Source of the DNA: Palsa-461 sp963768185
GTDB taxonomy: Bacteria; Actinomycetota; Acidimicrobiia; Acidimicrobiales; RAAP-2
NCBI GenBank assembly: GCA_963768185.1
Contig: CAVYGS010000005.1
Coordinates: 1,240,001-1,304,000 of the forward strand
Reading direction: 5' to 3'
DNA: 64,000 nt
Position 1 is the stretch's first letter. Every line of letters starts with the position of its first letter. Shown here piece after piece: positions 7,572 to 15,278 of this stretch. Both the position numbers and the translations under genes were made by a program. The notes under the pieces are model-generated. The model worked only from the letters and a program-made list of their open reading frames with translations, made no database searches and was not told where the DNA came from.

Positions 7572-8904
7572 CGAGGGCGGGCTGTTCGCGCCGATCACGA
7601 CCACGGACGCGATGGTCGAGCTGACGTCGGACCGCGCCTGGATCCAGGCCATGCTCGACGCCGAGGTCGCGCTCGCGCTGGCCGAGGAGCGGCTCGGCAT
7701 CATCCCGACGGGCTCCGCGGGCCCGATCGCAGCCGCCGCCACCGCTGCCGCCTTCGACGCCGACGCGCTCGGTCGCTCGGCCCGCCTCGGCGGCAACCCG
7801 GCCATCCCCCTCGTCGAGGCGCTGCGGGCACGGGTCGGAGGGCCGGCCGACGAGTGGGTCCACTGGGGTGCGACGAGCCAGGACATCCTCGACACCGCCA
7901 CGATGCTGGTCATCCAACGCGCCACCGGCGAGATCGAGGACGACCTCGGCGCCCTGTGCGACGCCTGCGCGGACCTCTGCGAGCAGCACCGTTCGACTCT
8001 CATGGTCGGGCGCACGCTCCTCCAGCACGCGTTGCCGATCACCCTCGGGTTGAAGGCCGCCGGGTGGCTCACCGCGGCGAGCGAGATCCGCAAGGCACTG
8101 GACGCGGTGCGTTCGAGGCTCCCGGTGGAGCTCGGCGGAGCTGCCGGCACCCTGGCGTCGCTCGAGGGTCGCGGGGTCGAGGTGCTCGAAGCGATGGCGG
8201 ATGAACTGAGCTTGGCCACGCCGACCCTGCCATGGCACACCGATCGGGTCGTGGTGGCCGAGGTCGCGGCGGTCCTCGGGATGCTCGCCGGCGTCGGCGC
8301 CAAGGTCGCGTTGGACGTCGCGCTCATGATGCAGACCGAGGTCGGTGAGGCCTTCGAGCCGGCGGCGCCGGGACGAGGCGGCTCATCCACGCTCCCCCAC
8401 AAGCGCAACCCGGTGGGCGCGAGCGCGGTGTCAGCAGCCCATCGCCGGGCCAGCGCGTTGGTCGGGGTCGTGCTCGGCTCGATGGACGACGAGCACGAGC
8501 GAGGCCTGGGCGGCTGGCAGGTCGAGTGGGAGACGCTGACCTCGCTGCTGCGCCTCGCCGGTGGCGTGGTGGCGCGCGCCCGAGAGACCGTGTCGGGGCT
8601 CGAGGTCGATTCCGATGCCATGGCCGCGAACCTCGGGCTCACCGAGGGCGTGCTCCTCTCGGAGCGGGTGGTGCTCGCGCTCGCTCCGTCGATCGGGCGA
8701 GAAGCGGCGACCGCAGCGGTCCAGGACGCCGCCGCCCGGGCCGCCGGCTCCGACCGCTCCTTCGCCGAGGAGTTGTCCGACGACCCGGCAGTCTGCGGGC
8801 ACCTGGGAGCCGACGACCTGGAGCGCCTGCTCGATCCGGCCGGCTATCTCGGCTCGGCGGACGCGTTCATCGACCGCGCGCTCGCGGCGTATCGGAGAGG
8901 CTGA
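7561..8904 (+). CDS. pcaB: 3-carboxy-cis,cis-muconate cycloisomerase
   Basis: About 447 residues of the fumarase/aspartase superfamily. The signature loop SSTLPHKRNP is intact near residue 280, along with the VHWGATSQDILDTATML block that holds the general acid/base region. PcaB converts 3-carboxymuconate to 4-carboxymuconolactone. No ATG or GTG lies near the expected N-terminus (LFAPITTTDAM). TTG at 7561 overlaps the pcaG stop by 11 bp and gives a family-like length, so it is preferred, but the exact start is uncertain. Confidence 0.93.
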   Translation: MPGDEGGLFAPITTTDAMVELTSDRAWIQAMLDAEVALALAEERLGIIPTGSAGPIAAAATAAAFDADALGRSARLGGNPAIPLVEALRARVGGPADEWVHWGATSQDILDTATMLVIQRATGEIEDDLGALCDACADLCEQHRSTLMVGRTLLQHALPITLGLKAAGWLTAASEIRKALDAVRSRLPVELGGAAGTLASLEGRGVEVLEAMADELSLATPTLPWHTDRVVVAEVAAVLGMLAGVGAKVALDVALMMQTEVGEAFEPAAPGRGGSSTLPHKRNPVGASAVSAAHRRASALVGVVLGSMDDEHERGLGGWQVEWETLTSLLRLAGGVVARARETVSGLEVDSDAMAANLGLTEGVLLSERVVLALAPSIGREAATAAVQDAAARAAGSDRSFAEELSDDPAVCGHLGADDLERLLDPAGYLGSADAFIDRALAAYRRG

Positions 8905-8905
8905 C

Positions 8906-10051
8906 GTGGGAGTGGTCGAACGCGAGGGGGCGCGGATCGCCTACCGGGTCGAGGGCCCCGAACGCGCGCCCACTCTCCTCCTCGCCAACTCGCTGGGCAC
9001 GACGACCGCGATGTGGGACGACCAGGCCGCCGCGTTCAGCCAGCGCTTCCGCCTGATCCGCTACGACCACCGCGGGCACGGCGACTCGACGGCGACCCCG
9101 GGCCCGTATTCGATCGAGCTCATCGCGGGCGACGCACTGGCCGTTCTCGACGATCTCGGGATCGCGCGGGCGTCGCTGTGCGGCGCGTCGCTCGGCGGAT
9201 CGGTGGTCGCCTGGATCGCCGCCCACACGCCCGAGCGGGTCGAACGCCTCGTCGTCTGCTGCGGCGCGCCCCGCTATGGCCCGCCCGAGCCCTGGCACGA
9301 GCGGGCCGCCGTGGTTCGCTCCCAGGGGGTGAGCGCGCTGCTCGACACCCTCGTGGCGCGCTGGTTCACCCCGGCTGGCCAGGCCGACGACGCCCTCCGC
9401 TCGCGGGTGGCCTCCATGCTCGCCACCGTCGAGGACGAGGGGTACGCCGGCTGCTGCGAGGCGATCGCCGCCCTCGACCTCGCGACCGAGCTCCCGGCGA
9501 TCGCCGCCCCGACGCTCGTGCTCGCGGGCGCGCGCGACCCCGTCGTCACCCCCGAGGTCGCGTTCGAACTGGCCGCCGCGATCGGCGGGTCCTCGCTGCT
9601 GGTGCTCGCCGGTGCGGCGCACCTCGCCAACCTGGAGCAGCCGGCCCGGGTCACCGACGCCGTCCTCGACCACCTCTGCGGCCCGGCCAGCTCGCGTGGC
9701 AACGCGGTGCGGCGACACGTGCTGGGGGACACGCACGTCGACCGGGCGCGGGCGAGTGCCACGCCCGAGACGGCCCCGTTCCAGGACCTGGCGGAGCGGG
9801 TGGCGTGGGGCGAGATCTGGACCCGCCCGGGCCTCGACGCCCGGACCCGCAGCTGCATCACCGTGTCGATGCTGGTCGCGCTGGGGCGCTTCGACGAGCT
9901 GGAGATCCACCTGCGTGGCGCCGAGCGCAACGGGGTCACCCGGGAGGAGCTCACCGAGGTGCTGCTCCAGGCCGCCATCTACTGCGGCTTCCCCGCGGCC
10001 AACAGCGCGTTCGCGGTGGCACGCCGAGTCTTCGGCGACGCCGGTGGCTGA
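8906..10051 (+). CDS. pcaL: PcaL: 3-oxoadipate enol-lactonase / 4-carboxymuconolactone decarboxylase fusion
   Basis: A two-domain enzyme of 381 residues. Residues 1-255 are an alpha/beta hydrolase (enol-lactonase, PcaD) with nucleophile elbow GASLGG, acid GARDPVVT and His GAAHLANLEQ. Residues 265-381 are a carboxymuconolactone decarboxylase (PcaC) with ETAPFQDLAERVAWGEIW and the helix LVALGRFDELEIHLRGA. The fusion is common in actinobacteria and carries out two successive steps to 3-oxoadipate. GTG at 8906 follows the pcaB stop by one base. The 3' end overlaps the start of the IclR gene by 8 bp. Confidence 0.94.
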   Translation: MGVVEREGARIAYRVEGPERAPTLLLANSLGTTTAMWDDQAAAFSQRFRLIRYDHRGHGDSTATPGPYSIELIAGDALAVLDDLGIARASLCGASLGGSVVAWIAAHTPERVERLVVCCGAPRYGPPEPWHERAAVVRSQGVSALLDTLVARWFTPAGQADDALRSRVASMLATVEDEGYAGCCEAIAALDLATELPAIAAPTLVLAGARDPVVTPEVAFELAAAIGGSSLLVLAGAAHLANLEQPARVTDAVLDHLCGPASSRGNAVRRHVLGDTHVDRARASATPETAPFQDLAERVAWGEIWTRPGLDARTRSCITVSMLVALGRFDELEIHLRGAERNGVTREELTEVLLQAAIYCGFPAANSAFAVARRVFGDAGG

Positions 10052-10868
10052 GGTCTCGCTCGACGGCGCCTCGCGGCGGGGCCACTCCGACTACATCCAG
10101 TCGCTCGAGCGCGGACTGGCCGTCCTGCGTTCGTTCGGACCCGAGCGCTCGGCACTCACGCTGAGCGACGTGGCGCGGATCACCGGCCTCACCCGAGCCT
10201 CCGCTCGGCGGTTCCTGCTCACCTTGGTGGAGCTCGGATACGTGACGACGGACAACCGGCGCTTCTCGCTCAGCCCCAAGGTGCTCGAGCTCGGCTACAG
10301 CTACCTCTCGGGGCTCGGACTGACCGAGATCGCGGTCCCCCACATGGAGGAGCTCGTGGCCTCGGTCCGGGAGTCGTCGTCGATCGCCGTCCTCGACGGC
10401 GACGACATCGTCTACGTGGTCCGGGTGCCGACCAAGCGGATCATGACGGTGTCGATCACGGTCGGCACGCGCTTTCCGGCCTACGTGACCTCGATGGGCC
10501 GGGTCCTGCTCGGCGCGCTGTGCGACGACGACCTCGACGCCTACCTGAAGCACGTCAAGCTCGAGCCGTTCACCCCGAAGACCATCACCGACCCGGGGCG
10601 CCTCCGCGCCGCGGTCGCCGAGACGCGCGCCCAGGGCTACGGGCTCGTCGACCAAGAGCTCGAAGACGGGTTGCGCTCGGTCGCGGTCCCGATCGTCGAC
10701 GCCAACGGGGCGACCTTCGCCGCCTTGAACGTCTCAGTGCACTCGAGCCGCGTGTCCACCGAGCAGCTGCGCACCAAGTACCTCGGGTGCCTCATCGAGA
10801 CTGCCGAGAAGATCAACGGCGACCTTCGCTCCGTGAGCACCGCCGTCGGTCGGAGCCGGCTGCACTGA
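10044..10868 (+). CDS. pcaR: IclR-family regulator (PcaR/PcaU type)
   Basis: A 274-residue IclR protein. The N-terminal winged helix is at about residues 15-80 (YIQSLERGLAVLRSF, LSDVARITGLTRASARRFL), followed by the IclR effector domain (FPAYVTSMGRVLLGAL, GLVDQELEDGLRSVAVPI). The match is to the PcaR/PcaU/PobR branch that senses 3-oxoadipate or protocatechuate, and the operon setting agrees. GTG at 10044 lies inside the end of pcaL. Its likely target is the dyad at 4680-4713 before pcaI. Whether it activates or represses cannot be read from the sequence. Confidence 0.88.
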   Translation: MAEVSLDGASRRGHSDYIQSLERGLAVLRSFGPERSALTLSDVARITGLTRASARRFLLTLVELGYVTTDNRRFSLSPKVLELGYSYLSGLGLTEIAVPHMEELVASVRESSSIAVLDGDDIVYVVRVPTKRIMTVSITVGTRFPAYVTSMGRVLLGALCDDDLDAYLKHVKLEPFTPKTITDPGRLRAAVAETRAQGYGLVDQELEDGLRSVAVPIVDANGATFAALNVSVHSSRVSTEQLRTKYLGCLIETAEKINGDLRSVSTAVGRSRLH

Positions 10869-10869
10869 G

Positions 10870-12051
10870 ATGGCCGACATCGAGACCCAGGTCGCGATCG
10901 TCGGCGCCGGCCCGGCCGGTCTGGTCCTCTCGCACCTCCTCCACCTGGAGGGCATCGACAATGTCGTGCTCGAGCAGCGGACCCGGGACTACGTGGAGAG
11001 TCGCGTACGCGCCGGCGTGCTCGAGCAGGGGTCGGCCGACCTGCTCGTCGACACCGGCGTGGGCGGGCGCATGCTGGCCGAGGGTGCCGTCCACGAAGGG
11101 GTCAATCTCCAGTTCGACGGCGAGCGCCACCGGATCGACTTCAAGGAGCTGACCGACGGCCGCACCATCACCGTCTACGGCCAACAGGAGGTGGTGAAGG
11201 ACCTCATTGCGGCCCGGCTGGCCGCTGGCGGCACCGTCCTCTTCGAGGCCGAGGAGGTGGAGCCCCACGACGTGACCGGGCCGCGGCCCACCCTCACGTT
11301 CCGCCGCGGCGGGGCGGAGCACGAGCTCGCCTGCGCGGTGGTGTCCGGCTGCGACGGCTTCCACGGGGTGTGCCGAGGCATCATCCCCGCGGGGGAGCTG
11401 CGCGAGTTCGAGCGCGAGTACCCCTTCGGCTGGCTGGGGATCCTGGCCGCGGTGGCCCCGTCCACCCAGGAGCTCATCTACGCGTTCCACCAGCGAGGGT
11501 TCGCGCTGCACAGCCTGCGCTCACCGGAGATCTCCCGCCTCTACATCCAGGTCAACCCGGCCGACGACATCGCGGGCTGGCCCGACGAGCGGATCTGGGA
11601 GGAGTTACAGCTCCGCCTGGCGTCGCCGGGGTGGACGCTGCAAGAGGGACCGATCATGGAGAAGGGCATCACCGCGATGCGCAGCTACGTGTGCGAGCCG
11701 ATGCAACACGGCAACCTGTTCCTGGCGGGCGACGCCGCGCACATCGTGCCGCCGACCGGGGCCAAGGGCATGAACCTCGCCATCGCGGACGTCATCGTGC
11801 TCGCCCGTGCGCTCACCGCCTGGTTCAAGGACTCCGATCGCGACGGGCTCGAGCGCTACTCGGAGCGCTGCCTCGGCCGTGTCTGGCGCGTCCAGGACTT
11901 CTCGAACACCATGACCGAGCTCATGCACGTGCTGCCCGGCGGCGATCCGTTCGCCTCGCGCGTGCAACGCGCCAAGCAGCGCTACGTCGCAAGCTCGGTG
12001 GCGATGCGCCGCACCATCGCCGAGAACTACGTGGGGCTGCCGCTCGGCTGA
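10870..12051 (+). CDS. pobA: 4-hydroxybenzoate 3-monooxygenase
   Basis: A 393-residue single-component flavoprotein hydroxylase, the standard PobA length. FAD/NADPH motifs are visible: VAIVGAGPAGLVLSHLL (GxGxxG), the SGCDGFHGVCR (DG) motif and NLFLAGDAAHIVPPTGAKGM (GD motif). It hydroxylates 4-hydroxybenzoate to protocatechuate, feeding the operon upstream. It starts 1 bp after the IclR gene. Its last 25 bp overlap, tail to tail, the 3' end of the P450 on the other strand. Confidence 0.95.
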   Translation: MADIETQVAIVGAGPAGLVLSHLLHLEGIDNVVLEQRTRDYVESRVRAGVLEQGSADLLVDTGVGGRMLAEGAVHEGVNLQFDGERHRIDFKELTDGRTITVYGQQEVVKDLIAARLAAGGTVLFEAEEVEPHDVTGPRPTLTFRRGGAEHELACAVVSGCDGFHGVCRGIIPAGELREFEREYPFGWLGILAAVAPSTQELIYAFHQRGFALHSLRSPEISRLYIQVNPADDIAGWPDERIWEELQLRLASPGWTLQEGPIMEKGITAMRSYVCEPMQHGNLFLAGDAAHIVPPTGAKGMNLAIADVIVLARALTAWFKDSDRDGLERYSERCLGRVWRVQDFSNTMTELMHVLPGGDPFASRVQRAKQRYVASSVAMRRTIAENYVGLPLG

Positions 12052-13241
12052 GCGCGCACGAGGCGCAGCGGCACCGAGGTGGCCCCGAACTCCGGCCACC
12101 GGGTCATGTCGATCGGCCCGTCGAGCTCGAACGACGACGTCGCGCCGAGCAGGTGCTCGAGGGCGATCTGCAGCTCCGTGCGGGCCCACGGCGCTCCCGG
12201 GCACTGGTGCGGTCCGAGACCGAAGGCGATGTGTTTCTCGACCCGGCCGAAGCGGAACTCGTCGGGCGCCTCGAACACGGTCTCATCGCGGTTGGCCGAC
12301 GTGAAGACCATGGCGATCGGCTCGTCCTTCCTGATGAGTCGGCCGCTGATCTCGACGTCGCGGCGCGACGTCCGGGCGAAGCCCCGGTAGGGGGAGTAGA
12401 GGCGCAGCAGCTCCTCGATGGCGTCGGGGATGCGGTCGGGGGCGGCGCGCAGTAATTCCTGGAGGTCCCGGTCGCGCGCCAGGTGCGCCACCATCGACCC
12501 CAGCACGAAGCGCGGCGCGACGATCCCGACCAGGAGCACCTGGCGGACCGTGCCCACCACCATCTCGACGGGCAGGGGCTCGCCGTCGACCCGGGCGGCC
12601 AACAACGCGCTGGTCGGGTCGGTGGCCGGGTCCTCGGGGGACTCGGTCCGCTGTGCCACCAGCTCGCGAGTGATGTCGTAGAGGGCGATGCTGGCCGTCA
12701 CCATCCGCTCGGCGTCGTCGTCCTTGATGGCCTTGTTGAACAGCTCGAACTGGTCGCGGATGCGGTACATCATCTCGTCGGTCACGTTCAGGAACCGGGC
12801 GAAGGCGAGGATCGGGTAGGTGGCGGCGAACTCCTCCCCATAGTCGCCCCCGCCGCGCTCGAGGAGCGGCGCGAGCCACTGCTGCGCATAGCCCCGGAGC
12901 ACGGGGACGACCGCCGCCACGCGGGCCGGGCTGATGAGCGGCTGGAGGACGCGGCGGTACACGGTGTGCTCCGGCGGGTCGAGGTGGAGCGGCGGCCGGC
13001 GGCCGGTGAAAGCGATCTTGGGCACGATGTTCTGCACCGAGGTGATGAACTCGGGCTCGGTCAGCACCCGACGGACGTCCTCATAGGAGAACACCGCCCA
13101 GAAGCCGCCGAACGCGTCGCTGTGGGCGACCGGACACTCGGCCCGCATCCTCGCGTAGAGGCCGTGCGGCTCAACCTCGGTGTCAAGCACGAGGGGGTCG
13201 AAGGCCCGCTCGGCCCGGTCCGGCAGCTCAGGATCCGCCAC
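12027..13241 (-). CDS. Cytochrome P450 (atypical I-helix) 1
   Basis: A 404-residue soluble bacterial P450. The heme loop FGLGPHQCPG and the K-helix ELLR (ExxR) are intact. In the I-helix, where most P450s have A-G-x-E/D-T-T/S for oxygen activation, this protein reads VGIVAPRF: acid and alcohol are both replaced and a proline follows. GTG at 13241 is preceded by AGGAGG and overlaps the upstream P450 by 14 bp, so the two are translationally coupled. No redox partner gene lies nearby. The substrate is unknown; the aromatic neighbourhood suggests O-demethylation or ring hydroxylation, which is inference only. Confidence 0.9.
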   Translation of the reverse strand: MADPELPDRAERAFDPLVLDTEVEPHGLYARMRAECPVAHSDAFGGFWAVFSYEDVRRVLTEPEFITSVQNIVPKIAFTGRRPPLHLDPPEHTVYRRVLQPLISPARVAAVVPVLRGYAQQWLAPLLERGGGDYGEEFAATYPILAFARFLNVTDEMMYRIRDQFELFNKAIKDDDAERMVTASIALYDITRELVAQRTESPEDPATDPTSALLAARVDGEPLPVEMVVGTVRQVLLVGIVAPRFVLGSMVAHLARDRDLQELLRAAPDRIPDAIEELLRLYSPYRGFARTSRRDVEISGRLIRKDEPIAMVFTSANRDETVFEAPDEFRFGRVEKHIAFGLGPHQCPGAPWARTELQIALEHLLGATSSFELDGPIDMTRWPEFGATSVPLRLVRAQPSGSPT

Positions 13242-14436
13242 CGGCGTCCTCCTGTCGTCGCCACGCCACCTCGATCGGCAGCGCGGTCGGCCCCGCAGTC
13301 GGCCAGGGGCTGTAGGTGACCGGGCCGGCAAACGAAAACCGCTCCGTCATCGAAAGTAGGGCGGCCAGCGCGCCGACCACCTCGGCCCGGCCGACCACCG
13401 AGCCGGGGCACACATGCACGCCGTGCCCGAAGGCGAGATGGCGCTCGGGGCGTCCCGGCATCAGCTCGTCGGGGTGCTCGAAGACCTCCTCGTCGCGGTT
13501 GGCCGAAGGCAACACGATCGCGACCATCTCCCCCGGCGCAATGCTCCGGCCGCCAAGGCTGGTCGGGCGGGTCGCCGTGCGGGCGAAACCGACATTGGGC
13601 GTGTGGAGACGAAGCAGCTCCTCGGCACCGGCGGCGAGCTCGTCGGGCCGCACCCGCCAACGGTCCTGAAGCTCGGTGTCAGCTGCGAGATGCGCGATCG
13701 CGCTCGCGATGGCAAGGGCAGGGGCGCCGTGGCCGGCCACCACGATCTGACGGAGGCTGCCCGTCGCCATGTCGACGTCGGGTGGGTCGGAGACGGCGAG
13801 GAGGCCGCTCGCGAGATCCTCTTCTGCGGGGAGGGGATCGGCCAGGCGGCGGTCGACGAGCTCGCGGCACAGCGCGTAGAGCGCCAGGTTCAGTCGTTCG
13901 ACCTCGGCCCGGTCCCGGGTCCGCTGCGCGGCCTCGAAACGGTCCATTCCCTCGTGCAAAGGCCCCGCGTGCGCGTCGTCGATGTTGAGCAGGGAGCAGA
14001 CGACCAGGCTGGCGAAGGGCGAGCAGAACTGCAGATAGGCGTCGAACGTGTCCACCCCGCCAGTGGCGAGCACCGCGAGCAGGTCGGTGGCGTGCCGGCC
14101 GATCAGCGGCTCCATTCGACCGAGCCGGTCCTTGCGGAAGACTGGGTTGATGGCCTTGCGGTAGACGGTGTGCTCGGGCGGGTCGTAGTGGAGCGGCGGG
14201 CGGCGACCCGACGCCGGATTCCTCGGCACGATGATGCCCTGGGTCGTCGTGAAGGTCTCCGGATCGGTGGTGATGCGCTCGATGTCGCGGTAGCGGGTGG
14301 CGACCCAGAAGCCGCCGTAGGCCGAGCTCCAGGCGACCGGGTTCCCCCGCCGCAGCGGTTCGTAGAGGACGTCGGGGTCGGCCAGCGCCCGGGGGAGGTC
14401 GGGATCGAACTCGCTGGGGCGCGTCCCCTCGGTCAC
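13228..14436 (-). CDS. Cytochrome P450 (atypical I-helix) 2
   Basis: A 402-residue P450 with heme loop FGHGVHVCPG and ExxR (EELLR). It resembles the P450 downstream of it (RRPPLHYDPPEHTVYRKAINP against RRPPLHLDPPEHTVYRRVLQP), so the pair looks like an old duplication. Its I-helix reads VAGHGAPAL, again with A-P where the conserved acid/Thr pair should be. GTG at 14436 overlaps the stop of the ABC ATPase gene (GTGA). The pair may form a heteromer or act in sequence on an imported substrate; nothing visible decides which. Confidence 0.9.
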   Translation of the reverse strand: MTEGTRPSEFDPDLPRALADPDVLYEPLRRGNPVAWSSAYGGFWVATRYRDIERITTDPETFTTTQGIIVPRNPASGRRPPLHYDPPEHTVYRKAINPVFRKDRLGRMEPLIGRHATDLLAVLATGGVDTFDAYLQFCSPFASLVVCSLLNIDDAHAGPLHEGMDRFEAAQRTRDRAEVERLNLALYALCRELVDRRLADPLPAEEDLASGLLAVSDPPDVDMATGSLRQIVVAGHGAPALAIASAIAHLAADTELQDRWRVRPDELAAGAEELLRLHTPNVGFARTATRPTSLGGRSIAPGEMVAIVLPSANRDEEVFEHPDELMPGRPERHLAFGHGVHVCPGSVVGRAEVVGALAALLSMTERFSFAGPVTYSPWPTAGPTALPIEVAWRRQEDAGGGS

Positions 14437-15278
14437 GTCGCCCCCTCGTGGAGCGGACCGGCCGCCACCAACTCGGCGATGCGCCGCCGCTGGATCGTCG
14501 GGTCGGGGACTGGGGCCCAGGACACCAGACGACGCGTGTAGGGGTCGGCCGGTCGGTCGCAGACGTCGCCGACCGTCCCGGCCTCGACGACCTGGCCCTG
14601 GCGGAGCACCACCACGCGCTGGGCGATGTGCCGCACCACCGCGAGGTCGTGGCCGATGAATAGATAGGCGAGGCCCCGCTCCGCCCGCAGCGTCACCAGC
14701 AGGTTGATGATCTGGGCCTGCACCGAGAGGTCCAGCGCACTGAGCGGCTCGTCGCAGATCACGAGTGCGGGCGAGGTCATGAGCGCCCGCGCGATGGCGA
14801 TGCGCTGGCGCTGCCCGCCAGAGAACTGCCGCGGGTACCGGCCTGCCGCCTCGACATCGAGCCCGACCGCGACCAGCATGCGTTCGATGTCGCCGGCCAG
14901 CCCCGGGCCGCGCCGGGCTCCCTGGGCCAGCCTCGGCTCGGCCAGGCTGTCACCCACCGTCCGGGCAGGGTTGAGCGAGCTGTAGGGATCCTGAAAGACC
15001 GCCGACAGCTGCGAGGCAATCGCGCTGCGGGTCCGGTGGCTGGCGTGGGTGACATCGCGGCCGTCGAAGCGGATCGTGCCGGAGCGGACCGGCACGAGGC
15101 CGAGCACCGCCCGTCCGAGGGTCGACTTGCCGGCGCCGGACTCCCCGACCACCGCGACGGTCTCGCCCGGAAAGACCTCGAGGTCCACGCGGTCGAGCGC
15201 CCGGTGCCGGCGGCCCCGGTGGTGGAAGTCCACGACGAGGTCGCGCACCTGGAGGAGCGGTGCGTCGGGCACGGTCAT
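14433..15278 (-). CDS. ABC importer ATPase, oligopeptide type (OppF/DppF-like)
   Basis: A 281-residue ATPase with Walker A GESGAGKS, signature FSGGQRQR, Walker B LVICDEP and H-loop FIGHD. The N-terminal LLQVRDLVVDFHHRG and the C-terminal DPYTRRLVSWAPVPDP tail are typical of the peptide/nickel (Opp/Dpp) family. It energises the adjacent permeases, together with the ATPase half of the fused protein at 15275-17260. The ATG at 15278 overlaps that gene's stop by 4 bp. Confidence 0.92.
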   Translation of the reverse strand: MTVPDAPLLQVRDLVVDFHHRGRRHRALDRVDLEVFPGETVAVVGESGAGKSTLGRAVLGLVPVRSGTIRFDGRDVTHASHRTRSAIASQLSAVFQDPYSSLNPARTVGDSLAEPRLAQGARRGPGLAGDIERMLVAVGLDVEAAGRYPRQFSGGQRQRIAIARALMTSPALVICDEPLSALDLSVQAQIINLLVTLRAERGLAYLFIGHDLAVVRHIAQRVVVLRQGQVVEAGTVGDVCDRPADPYTRRLVSWAPVPDPTIQRRRIAELVAAGPLHEGAT

